Positions 27,385-36,230 of a stretch of 53,389 bases of DNA are shown here, piece by piece. This stretch comes from Deltaproteobacteria bacterium (GTDB lineage Bacteria; Myxococcota_A; UBA796; UBA2385): contig JAEUKK010000162.1 in assembly GCA_016792625.1 (NCBI GenBank), forward strand, positions 1 through 53,389, written 5' to 3'. Each line of letters begins with the position of its first letter. Position 1 is the first letter of the stretch. Made by a program: the position numbers and the translations under genes. Below the pieces are notes generated by a model, which saw only the letters and a list, made by a program, of their open reading frames with translations, did not search any database and had not been told where the DNA came from.

Positions 27385-28590
27385 ATGCAGCTGCGCCCCC
27401 ACCTCCACCTGCCATTGCTCGTCGCGCTGCTGGCCCCTGCGGCCTGCGCGCCGGGTGACCAGAAGGCCGATCCCCCCGTCCCGGCCGAGGACAGCGCCGC
27501 CGCCGACGCTGCAGACGACGCGGCCGACGGCGCCTACACGTCCCCTGACTGCGCCGCCGCTCCGCTGGACTGCGACGGCGTTGACAACGACTGCGACGAC
27601 GAGGTCGACGAGCCTGGCGAGCGCGAGCTTCGCGGCCTCTATCGCTACGACCGGGACGCCGACGGCGCGCAGGTCGGCGACGCGTTCGCTGCCTGCGCGC
27701 CGCCGCTGCGCGCGGTCCCCACCTCCCCGTCCGTCCCGCTCGACTGCGACGACAGCGACCCCTCGGTTTACCCGGGCGCCCCCGAGCGGTGCCTCGACGG
27801 GGTCGACGAGGATTGCGATGGGCGCGCAGACTGCGCCGACACGGACTGCTTTGGCCCGGCCTGCGCCGAAGACTGCGCATCGCTGGGCGATGAGGATGGC
27901 GACGGCCTGCCGGACTGCGAGGACGTCGACTGCATCGAGCGGTGCACCGAGCCGTGCTTCGACGGCGAGGACCCTGACCTCGACGGTCTCTATGGCTGCG
28001 ATGACCCCGACTGCGCGCTGCGCTTGCCGTGCTGGGACGGGTTGCGGTTGGACGTATCCGGGGGTGGCAGGATGCACGCCCGCGCTTCCAACGACCTCCG
28101 CTACTCTGATTGGTGGCGCACGGACCTGAGGTTCGACGCCACGCTCTCGCTCACCGACGTCCGGCTCCAAGGCGCGCCGCGCGGCGGGAGCGCAGTGTGT
28201 TCGGCGGTGATCCCCACCCTCAACGTGGACCTCCACTATCGGTACGACCGGAGCTACTGGGGGACCGGCTCCACTCGGCGGAACGAGGTGAGCGGCGACC
28301 CATCGCCGCTGATCGCGGCCTGCCCGACGCCCACGCCGTCCGAGCTCGCCGCGCTCGGCCTTGAGCTGAGCCTCGCGGTGCCACGAACCCGGCGCTCTGA
28401 ATCGCCGGTCATCGTGCCCAGTGACGGGGCGGTGCTGTCTGCGCGAAGCGGCGGTCTACGCTGGGCGCCCGTCGGCCTGTGGCTCGGCACAGTCAGTAGC
28501 GCCCACGTCGAGGACATCTCGACCCACCACCTCGCCCACGGCTCCTCGAGCCAGAGCGCGGTGTTCGACGGCCTCTCTCCGCTGGAGTGA
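27385..28590 (+). CDS. Array lipoprotein 5 (gamma type): MopE-like block and short repeat region
   Basis: This 401-residue protein starts at an ATG with GAGGGAG upstream. The lipobox is PAAC in LLVALLAPAAC. The gamma-type N-terminal block reads VDNDCDDEVDEPGEREL, then LYRYDRDADGAQVGDAFAAC, then DCDDSDPSVYPGAPERC. Two or three Cys/Asp repeats end in DPDLDGLYGCDDPDC. The C-terminal domain begins ALRLPCWDGLRLDVSGGGRM and ends SAVFDGLSPLE. Relatives are at 28746, 33506 and 36227. It has no alpha-type partner directly in front, unlike the other pairs, which suggests that one was lost. The role is unknown. Confidence 0.83.
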   Translation: MQLRPHLHLPLLVALLAPAACAPGDQKADPPVPAEDSAAADAADDAADGAYTSPDCAAAPLDCDGVDNDCDDEVDEPGERELRGLYRYDRDADGAQVGDAFAACAPPLRAVPTSPSVPLDCDDSDPSVYPGAPERCLDGVDEDCDGRADCADTDCFGPACAEDCASLGDEDGDGLPDCEDVDCIERCTEPCFDGEDPDLDGLYGCDDPDCALRLPCWDGLRLDVSGGGRMHARASNDLRYSDWWRTDLRFDATLSLTDVRLQGAPRGGSAVCSAVIPTLNVDLHYRYDRSYWGTGSTRRNEVSGDPSPLIAACPTPTPSELAALGLELSLAVPRTRRSESPVIVPSDGAVLSARSGGLRWAPVGLWLGTVSSAHVEDISTHHLAHGSSSQSAVFDGLSPLE

Positions 28591-28745
28591 GCCCGGTGCC
28601 CGCCCCGGGCAACGCCCGCCGCGCGCCCCGCCGAGAGGGCCGGCAACTGGCCGCCCAGCGGTCCCCGGGCACCTCCCCCCGGTCGCGCAGCGGCACCCCC
28701 GGCGCGCCGCCGCCCTGCCTCCCCACCCCATCCCTGAGCACCCAG

Positions 28746-30122
28746 ATGCCGCAACGCCCCGACACCGCCGTCCGCCCACGCGCGACCAAGCGCGGCGCCG
28801 GGCTCCGCTGGGCGACGCTGGCCGCCGCGCTGCCCGCCTGCACGACCTGGCCGGCCCTCCTCGGGGGGCTCTCTGGGGTTGAGCTGCGCGCCCCGCCGGT
28901 TCACAGCCCGGGCCCGGCCGGCGAAGACCGCGTCGACAACGACTGCGACGACCAGATCGACGAGCCCGGCGAGCGCGAGCAACGCGGCCTCTTCCGCTAC
29001 GACCGAGACGCCGACGGCGCGCAGCTCGGCGACCCCTTCTCTGCCTGCGCCCCCCCGGCCGGCGCGGTGCCCCTGACCGGGGTCTGGGCGCCGACGGACT
29101 GCGACGACAACGACGCCGCGCGCCACCCGGGCGCCGCCGAGCGGTGCCTCGACCGCGGCGACGAGGACTGTGACGGGCGGGCAGACTGTAGCGACCCGGA
29201 CTGCGCCGGCCTCCCCTGCGCTGAGGACTGTACCGACCCCACCGACAACGACGCCGACGGTCTCGATGACTGCGCCGACCCCGACTGCCCCCCGGGGCTC
29301 TACGCCGAGGACTGCGCCGCCGGGGGCGACCGCGACCGCGACGGCCGCGCGGGCTGCGCGGACCCGGACTGCTTCGGCCCGGCCTGCGCCGAAGACTGCG
29401 CGGCCCCGGGCGATGAGGACGGCGACGGCCTACCCGACTGCGAGGACGTCGACTGCGTCGATGCCTGCGCCTAAGACTGCCGCAGCGACGCCGACCCCGA
29501 CCTCGACGGCCTCTATGGCTGCGATGACCCCGATTGCGCGCTGCGCCTGCCCTGCTGGGAGGGCCTCGGGCTCGAGGTCGCGGGCGGTGGCCGCTTGGAG
29601 GCCCAATTCGAGGGCTACATCTACACCTACGAGAACCTGCGCACCGTCCGCGAGCTGCGCGCGACGCTCGACCTGAACAGCGTCCGCTTCTACGCTACCC
29701 CGCCGGGCGCCGCCGCCGGCGCCAACTGTTCGGCTGCGGTCTCTACGCTGACGGTCGGTCTCTCTGACCTCTACCACCGCAGCTACTGGGGCACGACATC
29801 CGTCCGCCACACCGAGGTCAGCGGCAGCGGCCTCAGCCCGCTGCGCGCCGCCTGCCCGCCGCCCGCAGCCTCCGAGCTGGCCGCGCTCGGCCTGCAGCTC
29901 GCGCTCGTGGTCCCGACCCGCCCCCCCGCCGAATCTCCGCTCATCGGGCTCCGCGACGGGGCGCTCCTGTCAGTGGCCGGCGGTGACCCGCGCTGGGCCC
30001 CGGTCAGCCTGGAACTCGGCCCGGTCATCGGCGCCCGCGTCGAGCACCCCTCACCGAACTACGCCGCGCGCACGATGTTCACCCAGACCGCGGTCATCGA
30101 CGGCCTCTCTCCGCTGGAGTGA
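28746..30122 (+). pseudogene. Array lipoprotein 6 (gamma type), interrupted by in-frame TAA
   Basis: The same frame runs from the ATG at 28746 (lipobox LPAC near residue 32) to the gamma-type ending TAVIDGLSPLE at 30122, but a TAA at 29472-29474 breaks it. The stop falls where the repeat consensus has Glu (C-x-E-D-C), so one GAA to TAA change explains it. Sequence after the stop keeps the frame and is as well conserved as in the intact paralogs (DADPDLDGLYGCDDPDC, then CWEGLGLEVAGGGRL). Upstream parts match the gamma type (VDNDCDDQIDEPGERE, LFRYDRDADGAQLGDPFSAC). The inactivation looks recent, or the stop is a sequencing error. A GTG at 28587, overlapping the previous stop, is an alternative start. 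Confidence 0.8.
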
Positions 30123-30149
30123 GCCCGGCGCCCGCACCGGGTGCCGCCC

Positions 30150-30323
30150 ATGTCCGCCCCCGCCGCGCGCACCGCCCACTCTCCACCACCGCGCCCTGCC
30201 CGCGCTCCAGAGCGCGGCGGGGCGGAGCGGGCGCACGTCCGCGCCGCGCTGGCCCCGTGCAACGCCGAGCCGGGTCTGGAAGGGCCCCTGGCGCGATTCT
30301 GGCGAAGAGCTGCTCGACGGCTG
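30150..30323 (+). pseudogene. Decayed fragment of a phytochelatin synthase gene
   Basis: The DNA from ATGTCCGCCCCC to GAAGAGCTGCTCGAC matches the beginning of the intact phytochelatin synthase gene at 39564. It includes the first codons, the stretch CGCGCCGCGCTGGCCC and, after an internal deletion, GGGTCTGGAAGGGCCCCTGG with GGCGAAGAGCTGCTCGAC. The segment carrying the catalytic Cys is deleted and the frame is lost. It is cut off abruptly by a partial REP1 element. Confidence 0.75.
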
Positions 30324-30430
30324 CGCCTGCTCGCGCGGCGGGCCCCCGGGCAGCGCCAAGGTCGCCGCCCGCCCGCCTTGGTCGGGGTCGCGCCCTGACC
30401 GGCTGCGCCGCGCTCCGGCTCCCTGCCGCT
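30323..30430 (-). repeat. REP1 element, partial and diverged copy
   Basis: About 108 bases of REP1 are joined to the phytochelatin synthase remnant. In the main hairpin one arm has GGTCGGGG and the other CCCTGACC. The changed position can still form a G-U pair, so most of the stem is kept. Confidence 0.75.
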
Positions 30431-30552
30431 GGGATTAACGTCAGACACGTCGTTCTTCCCACCGATAGGCGGTGCAATTCAGCGCGCCTCGATTGCCGTG
30501 CTCTGCTCAGCGCTGGCCGGGCGGCGCCCGTCCGCGACCTCGGGAGCCCCGC
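30431..30552 (+). promoter_or_regulatory. Conserved leader upstream of alpha-type N-terminus, copy 3
   Basis: This is a diverged copy of the leaders at 20991 and 24230 (shared GGGATTAAC, GTGCAATTC, GTGCTCTGCTC and CGGGCGGCGCCCGTCCGCG). It ends in GGGAG upstream of the GTG at 30553. Confidence 0.55.
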
Positions 30553-31794
30553 GTGCGCCGTCCCCCCCTCCCCTCCCTCATGCTCAGCCTCGCGCTCGCG
30601 GCCTGCGGGGGCGAGGCGCGCAGCGGCGGGCCATACAAGGGCACGAGCGTCGCGCCCGCCGACAACGACAGGCCCGACTGCGCCGACCATCCGCTCGACT
30701 GCGACGACGAAGACAACGACTGCGACGGTGAAATCGACGAGGGCGCCGAGCGAGAGGGGCGTGTGCTCAGCGGCAACGACCAAGATGGCGACAGCTGGTC
30801 GAGCGGCCCGCCGACCTTGGTCTGCCCGCCGGTCCCGTGGCCGGCCGCGCAGGTGGCCGGCGGGGGCGACTGCGACGATACTGACGCGTCGCGCAGCCCC
30901 GGCGCCATGGAGCACTGCCTGCGCGGGGGCGACGAGGACTGCGACGGCGCGGCCGACTGCGCTGACCTCGCCTGCGCAGCGTCGGCCTGCGTCGAAGACT
31001 GCGCCGACGGGCTCGACAACGACGCGGACGGCGGGGTCGACTGCGCCGACGACGACTGCCACAGCCCCGCCTGCGCCGAGGACTGCGCGGCCCCCGGCGA
31101 CGAAGACGGCGATGGCCTCACCAACTGCGAAGACGCCGACTGCGCCGACGTGTGCGTCGAAGACTGCATGCGCTACGGCGACGAGGACGGCGACGGCCGC
31201 GCAGACTGCGCCGACGAGGACTGCGCCCTGCGCCTGCGGTGCTGGCGCGAGCTGAACGTCCACCTCGGCGGGGCCGGCCGGCTCAGCGCGACGCGCCGTC
31301 GCGAGCACAGCCACCGGCACGACCTCGGCCTCTTGAACGCCACCCTCCAGGTCAGCGACGTGCGGGTGTCGGGGACCTCTGCCGAGGGTGGGCGGCTGTG
31401 CGCCGCTCACCTGCCCTCCCTTACCGTGACCCGAACGCGCTCCGACCACCGCGACTCGATCGGCAGCAGCTCAGGCTCCTTCTCCCAGACCATCGGCACC
31501 GGCGCGACCACCCTCAACCCCGACTGCCCGGCCCTCGAGCCCTCTGAGACACGCCTCCTCAACCTGCGGCTGCAGGTGTTCACCGACGTCTACTCCGCCG
31601 GCGAAGCGCCGTTCTGGGTCGACTCCGAGGCCATCTTGACCGGCCCGTCCAGCTCGACCCGCTGGGCCGCCCTCGGGCTTCACCTTGGGCCCTCGTTTCG
31701 CACGGTCACTGGGCATTCCACGATGTGGGGCCCAGTCTCGACCAGCACCATCTCCCAAACTGCCCTGATCGACGGCTTCCTGCTCGTCGAGTAG
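30553..31794 (+). CDS. Array lipoprotein 7: alpha-type front fused to gamma-type C-terminus
   Basis: This 413-residue protein starts at a GTG with the alpha-type signal peptide (RRPPLPSLMLSLALAAC). Its MopE-like block is also alpha-like (DEDNDCDGEIDEGAEREG, then GDCDDTDASRSPGAMEHC). Four or so Cys/Asp repeats follow. The C-terminus, however, is gamma-type: CALRLRCWRELNVHLGGAGRL, then TRWAALGLHLGP and the ending TALIDGFLLVE. The simplest reading is an in-frame fusion of a former alpha/gamma gene pair. No enzyme motif is seen. It lies just after the phytochelatin synthase remnant and the partial REP1. Confidence 0.83.
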   Translation: MRRPPLPSLMLSLALAACGGEARSGGPYKGTSVAPADNDRPDCADHPLDCDDEDNDCDGEIDEGAEREGRVLSGNDQDGDSWSSGPPTLVCPPVPWPAAQVAGGGDCDDTDASRSPGAMEHCLRGGDEDCDGAADCADLACAASACVEDCADGLDNDADGGVDCADDDCHSPACAEDCAAPGDEDGDGLTNCEDADCADVCVEDCMRYGDEDGDGRADCADEDCALRLRCWRELNVHLGGAGRLSATRRREHSHRHDLGLLNATLQVSDVRVSGTSAEGGRLCAAHLPSLTVTRTRSDHRDSIGSSSGSFSQTIGTGATTLNPDCPALEPSETRLLNLRLQVFTDVYSAGEAPFWVDSEAILTGPSSSTRWAALGLHLGPSFRTVTGHSTMWGPVSTSTISQTALIDGFLLVE

Positions 31795-31872
31795 GGGCGA
31801 AGCCGCCCTCCCGCGCCGCCCGCCGGGCCTGCGCACCACCCGCTCGGGTCCCCCTCCGCCATCGAGCCCGCC

Positions 31873-33477
31873 ATGCACCTCCACCCGCTCTCCACTGCCC
31901 TCCTCGCGCTGACCCTCGCTGCCTGCACAGGCGAAGGGGGCCAGGGCGCGTCGAAGGGCCAAGGCGATGGCCAGGGCGACGACGGCGATGACGGCGACGA
32001 CGACGATGACGGCGACGACGACGATGACGGCGACGGCGACGGCGACGGCGACGACAGCGGCGGCACGGAGGGCGGCGACGACGCCGGGCCCGACTGCGAG
32101 GCCCACCCGCTCGACTGCGACGGCGAAGACAACGACTGCGATGGTGAGGTCGACGAAGGCTCCGAGCTTGAGGCGCGGGTCTTGGTCGGCGAAGACCGCG
32201 ACGGCGACCGTTGGTCCGTCGACCCGCCGGCGCTCGGCTGCGCGCCCACCGACGGCACGGGCGCCGTCGTCTTGGGTGGCGGGGACTGCGACGACGACAA
32301 CGACTGGGTCCACCCGGGCGCGCCCGAGGCCTGCTTCATCCTCGGCGACGAGGACTGCGACGGGCTCGCAGACTGCGGTGATGCGGCCTGCGCGACCTCG
32401 GGCTGTCGCGAAGACTGCGCCGATGGTGAAGACAACGACCGCGACGGCGACATCGACTGCAGCGACAGCGCCTGCTTGCGCGAGCCCGTCTGCCTGGAAG
32501 ACTGCGCCGACGGCGTCGACAACAACGGCGATGGCTTGGCCGACTGCGCCGATCCGCTCTGCAGCAGCGCGGCCTGCGTCGAGGACTGCGTCGACGGCTT
32601 CGACAACGACGGTGACCGGCTCGCCGACTGCGCTGACCCAGACTGTGCGGGCCTCGTCTGCACCGAGGTCTGCGCCGACCGCGTCGACAACGATCTGGAC
32701 GGCGCCGTGGACTGCCGCGACCCTGACTGCTGGGGCAGCGGCTGCCGCGAAGACTGCGACCCCACCGGCCCGGGTGATGAAGACGGCGACGGCCTCGCCG
32801 ACTGCGAAGACGCCGACTGCGCGAGCCACTGCAACGAGGACTGCGACGGGCGCGACCGCGACCGCGACGGCCTCGCCGACTGCGATGACCCCGACTGTGG
32901 GCTGCTGGTCGCGTGTTGGGATGGCCTCCACATCGACGCCACCAATCTTCAGGTCGAGCACCGGCTCGGCCTGCACTCCAGCAGCTTCTTTCTCACCGCC
33001 TCAGCAGCGCTCGTGATCGCGGCCGACACGCTGCGCATCTCGGGAACGGCCCACACCCCCACCTACGCGCCCCTGCCCTGCACCGTCGAGATCGGCCCGC
33101 TGCACGCGACCTTCTCGCGCATGCGCCACCCGAGCCTGAACGGAGGCTCAGCGTTCACCAGCGCGCGGGTCGCAGCTACGATCGCCACCCCCACCGATCC
33201 AGCCTGCCCCGCCTTCAGCGCGCGCGATCTCAGCCTGACGGGGCCCGCGTTCCCCTTGGCGACCTCGAGCACCTGGGGCGTCGGGGTCGGCGCCGTCATC
33301 CCGCTGCTCGGGGTGCGCCAAGCCCCGCGCTGGCCGCGCAGCTCCAACATGCTGATGCTCGACATCGACGGGATCGACAGCGCGTCGTCGCGGCTCGGCA
33401 GCGTCGCCGCCCCCCCCTGGGCCCGCGCCCTGCGGCAGTCCTTCACCGGCACCTTAACCGTCGCCCCCATCCCCTGA
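31873..33477 (+). CDS. Array lipoprotein 8 (alpha type) with long acidic linker
   Basis: This 534-residue protein starts at an ATG. The lipobox is LAAC in STALLALTLAAC, nearly the same signal peptide as at 35010. Residues 35-65 are an extreme Asp/Gly linker. The MopE-like block follows (GEDNDCDGEVDEGSELE, GDCDDDNDWVHPGAPEAC), then six Cys/Asp repeats ending RDRDRDGLADCDDPDC. The C-terminal domain (CWDGLHIDATNLQVEHR, GTAHTPTYAPLPC) is a diverged alpha type. A gamma-type partner begins 28 bases downstream. The 20 bases before the start (ending ATCGAGCCCGCC) recur before the gene at 35010, so this is a second leader family. Confidence 0.84.
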   Translation: MHLHPLSTALLALTLAACTGEGGQGASKGQGDGQGDDGDDGDDDDDGDDDDDGDGDGDGDDSGGTEGGDDAGPDCEAHPLDCDGEDNDCDGEVDEGSELEARVLVGEDRDGDRWSVDPPALGCAPTDGTGAVVLGGGDCDDDNDWVHPGAPEACFILGDEDCDGLADCGDAACATSGCREDCADGEDNDRDGDIDCSDSACLREPVCLEDCADGVDNNGDGLADCADPLCSSAACVEDCVDGFDNDGDRLADCADPDCAGLVCTEVCADRVDNDLDGAVDCRDPDCWGSGCREDCDPTGPGDEDGDGLADCEDADCASHCNEDCDGRDRDRDGLADCDDPDCGLLVACWDGLHIDATNLQVEHRLGLHSSSFFLTASAALVIAADTLRISGTAHTPTYAPLPCTVEIGPLHATFSRMRHPSLNGGSAFTSARVAATIATPTDPACPAFSARDLSLTGPAFPLATSSTWGVGVGAVIPLLGVRQAPRWPRSSNMLMLDIDGIDSASSRLGSVAAPPWARALRQSFTGTLTVAPIP

Positions 33478-33505
33478 CCGGCGCCCTGCGCCTCGGTGGC
33501 CGCCC

Positions 33506-34912
33506 ATGCCCCTGATCTACGCGCTCATCCCCCGCTGCAACCGACACGCCGGCGTCGCCGCGCTGCTCGCAATTATCTGCGCGGGGGCGAACGGCTGCGC
33601 CCCACCCAAGGGCGTCGAAGAGGGCACGGAGCACGCCGAGGCCACCGACACTGCGGGCGCCCCATCCACGCCAGCGGGGCCTGCACCCGAGGTGTCGCTC
33701 CCCACCGCCGGCGCGGCCGCCGATGCGGATGGCATCGACAACGACTGCGACGGGCTCGCCGATGAGCCCGACGAGCGCGAGTCCCGCCCGCTGTTTCGTT
33801 TCGACCGCGACGAGGACGGCGCCCAGTACGGTGACCCCTTCGCCGCCTGCGCGCCGCCCGCGGGCGCGGCCCCGTTCAGCGGCTTCGACCAGCCCCTCGA
33901 CTGCAGCGACCGCGACCCGCGCAGCTACCCCGGCGCCGACGAGCTATGCATCGAGCGGGGCGACGAGGACTGCGATGGCCTCAGAGATTGTGCAGACCCA
34001 GACTGTGCCTCGATACCCTGTGTCGAGGACTGCGACGACCCCGCCGACAACGACGCCGACGGCCTCGACGACTGCACCGACCCCGACTGCTCGCCCGGCA
34101 CCTGCGTCGAGGACTGCACCGCCGGGGGTGACCGAGACCGCGACGGCCTCACCGGCTGCGCCGACCCCGACTGTTACGGGCCCGCCTGCGCCGAGGACTG
34201 CACGAACCCCGGTGACGAGGACGCCGACGGCCTCGCCGACTGCGAGGACGCGGACTGCGACGACCTGTGCGCCGAAGACTGCATGACCCCTGGTGATGAG
34301 GACGCCGACGGCCGCGCGGACTGTCGAGACGAGGACTGTGCGCTGCGACTGCCCTGCTGGAGCAACATCGAGCTCACCCTCGACGGTGGAGGACTGCTCC
34401 ATGTGCGGCGATACAAAACCGACGACTTTGATGCACACCGGACCAGCTTCGCGGCGAGCCTGCAGGTCAACGACGTGGTGGTGTCGGGCTCCTCCGTGCA
34501 CGGGGCGGTGCGCTGCGCTGCCGCGCTCACCTCGCTCACGGTGAGCCGGGACACGCACTACTACTACCGGCACACCGGGACCGGCTGGTACACGTCGTCG
34601 GTGGCCACCGGGGTCCCTGCACACACCCTGCACCCGGACTGCCCCCTACCGACGCCCTCCGAGCTGGGCGCGCTCGAGGTCACCGTCGCGGTGAGCTCGC
34701 CAGGCTACCGCGAGCCCGGTGAGCCCGCCTTCCGCATGAACCCAGCCTACATCATCACCGGTCCGCCCAGCGCCACGCGCTGGGCGCCCACGGCGCTTCA
34801 CCTCGGGCCGGTGGTCGGCGTGGTCACCCGACACTCCACCGCCTGGGGACCGACCTTGACCAGCAGCCTCGTTCAAACCGCCGTGATTGACGGCTTTGTG
34901 CGACTGGAGTAG
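33506..34912 (+). CDS. Array lipoprotein 9 (gamma type)
   Basis: This 468-residue protein starts at the ATG 28 bases after its alpha-type partner. The signal peptide is longer than in its sisters, with lipobox ANGC near residue 31. The gamma-type block reads IDNDCDGLADEPDERE, then LFRFDRDEDGAQYGDPFAAC, then DCSDRDPRSYPGADELC. Four to five Cys/Asp repeats follow (DPADNDADGLDDC, GDRDRDGLTGC, GDEDADGLADC, GDEDADGRADC). The C-terminal domain begins ALRLPCWSNIELTLDGGGLL and ends TAVIDGFVRLE. It is the closest intact model for the interrupted gene at 28746. Confidence 0.83.
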   Translation: MPLIYALIPRCNRHAGVAALLAIICAGANGCAPPKGVEEGTEHAEATDTAGAPSTPAGPAPEVSLPTAGAAADADGIDNDCDGLADEPDERESRPLFRFDRDEDGAQYGDPFAACAPPAGAAPFSGFDQPLDCSDRDPRSYPGADELCIERGDEDCDGLRDCADPDCASIPCVEDCDDPADNDADGLDDCTDPDCSPGTCVEDCTAGGDRDRDGLTGCADPDCYGPACAEDCTNPGDEDADGLADCEDADCDDLCAEDCMTPGDEDADGRADCRDEDCALRLPCWSNIELTLDGGGLLHVRRYKTDDFDAHRTSFAASLQVNDVVVSGSSVHGAVRCAAALTSLTVSRDTHYYYRHTGTGWYTSSVATGVPAHTLHPDCPLPTPSELGALEVTVAVSSPGYREPGEPAFRMNPAYIITGPPSATRWAPTALHLGPVVGVVTRHSTAWGPTLTSSLVQTAVIDGFVRLE

Positions 34913-35009
34913 GGTTTAGGCGCCTGCCTCGGCGCCCCGCACCATCCCGCTCCGCCCTCCTGGGCAACACACCACCCCCTGTGGTTCCCCTTCCGCAATC
35001 GAGCCCGCC

Positions 35010-36230
35010 ATGCGCCGCCACCCGCGCTCTGCCGCCCTGCTCGCGCTGACCCTCTCCGCCTGCGGCGGCGCGACGGGCAAAGGCGCGCCGGTGGCCGAGG
35101 GGGCAGACACCGCTGGGTCTCTCCCCGACTGCGCAGCCGCCCCTCTCGACTGCGATGGCCTCGACAATGACTGTGACGGCGTGGTCGACGACGGCGGCGA
35201 GGCAGACCTCTGGGTGGCGAGCGGCGAAGACGCCGACGGCGACGGCTGGTCGGTCGATGCGCCCACCCGTGGCTGCCCACGCAACGGGGCGGGCGCCCTG
35301 CTTGGCGGGGGCGATTGTGATGACCACAGGCCCGAAGTCAACCCCGGCGCCGCAGAGGCCTGCCTCAGCGCCGGCGACGAGGACTGCGACGGCACCCCGG
35401 ACTGCGGCGACCCAGCCTGCGCGGGCCAGCCCTGCGTCGAGGCGTGCGCGGGGGGCCTCGACGAAGACGCCGACGGGGCCGCTGACTGCGCTGATGTCGA
35501 CTGCTGGGGGCCCGCCTGCCCCGAGGACTGCGACGGCCCCGGGGATGAGGACGCTGACGGCCTCATCAACTGCGAAGACGCCGACTGCCCAGGCACCTGC
35601 ACCGAGTATTGCGACGAACGGGACGGCGACCGCGACGGTCTGACCGGCTGCGCTGACCCCGACTGTGCGCTCCTCATCGCCTGCTGGGCAGACCTATACG
35701 TAGATGCCGAGGGCATCGTGCTGCAGCGGAGCTTGGCCGCCAGCGGCTCTCCGGTGACCGTCCGGTCTGCGCAGGCGCTGTCCGCAGAGATGATCTTCGC
35801 GTCGGGCTGGGTCGAGCCCGCGGGCGGGGAGCCCGTCCGCTGCAGCGTCGAGCTGCGCTCCATCACCGGGGCGGTGGCGGCCAGCAGCTATTTGAGCTCC
35901 GTCAACCGCATCTACCGCGAGGGTCTGTCGCTCATCGCCGCGCCTCCGCCCTCGGCCGACTGCCCGGCCTTCTCACCGCCGACCCTCACCTTCGAGCCCG
36001 CGCCGCGCCTCAGCAGCGCCGGGGCACCGTGGCTGCTCGCGCCGGGCGCAGAGATGATCCTCCTGCACTTCCAGCAGCGCGTGGACGGCCGCATGTTTCG
36101 GTCCCGCTTCAAACTTCAGGTCGACACTGCCACCGGCTCCGTCGACCTGACCACCGGCTCCGCCAGCACCTGGGCGCGGGGCGCCGAGCAGCGGGTCGTC
36201 GGCCACGGCGCCTTCGAGGTGATCCCATGA
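35010..36230 (+). CDS. Array lipoprotein 10 (alpha type, diverged C-terminus)
   Basis: This 406-residue protein starts at an ATG. The lipobox is LSAC in AALLALTLSAC. The front is alpha-like (GLDNDCDGVVDDGGEAD, then GDCDDHRPEVNPGAAEAC, then DEDCDGTPDC). Three or four Cys/Asp repeats follow (LDEDADGAADC, GDEDADGLINC, RDGDRDGLTGC). The C-terminal domain (CWADLYVDAEGIVLQRSL) is only distantly like the other alpha domains. The stop overlaps the next start as ATGA, as in the first pair of the array, suggesting coupled synthesis of the two proteins. Confidence 0.82.
   Translation: MRRHPRSAALLALTLSACGGATGKGAPVAEGADTAGSLPDCAAAPLDCDGLDNDCDGVVDDGGEADLWVASGEDADGDGWSVDAPTRGCPRNGAGALLGGGDCDDHRPEVNPGAAEACLSAGDEDCDGTPDCGDPACAGQPCVEACAGGLDEDADGAADCADVDCWGPACPEDCDGPGDEDADGLINCEDADCPGTCTEYCDERDGDRDGLTGCADPDCALLIACWADLYVDAEGIVLQRSLAASGSPVTVRSAQALSAEMIFASGWVEPAGGEPVRCSVELRSITGAVAASSYLSSVNRIYREGLSLIAAPPPSADCPAFSPPTLTFEPAPRLSSAGAPWLLAPGAEMILLHFQQRVDGRMFRSRFKLQVDTATGSVDLTTGSASTWARGAEQRVVGHGAFEVIP

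Noticed and set aside
29472..29474. Recoding of the stop as selenocysteine or pyrrolysine
   Set aside because: The codon is TAA, which is not used for either, and no recoding structure is seen. A point mutation is simpler.
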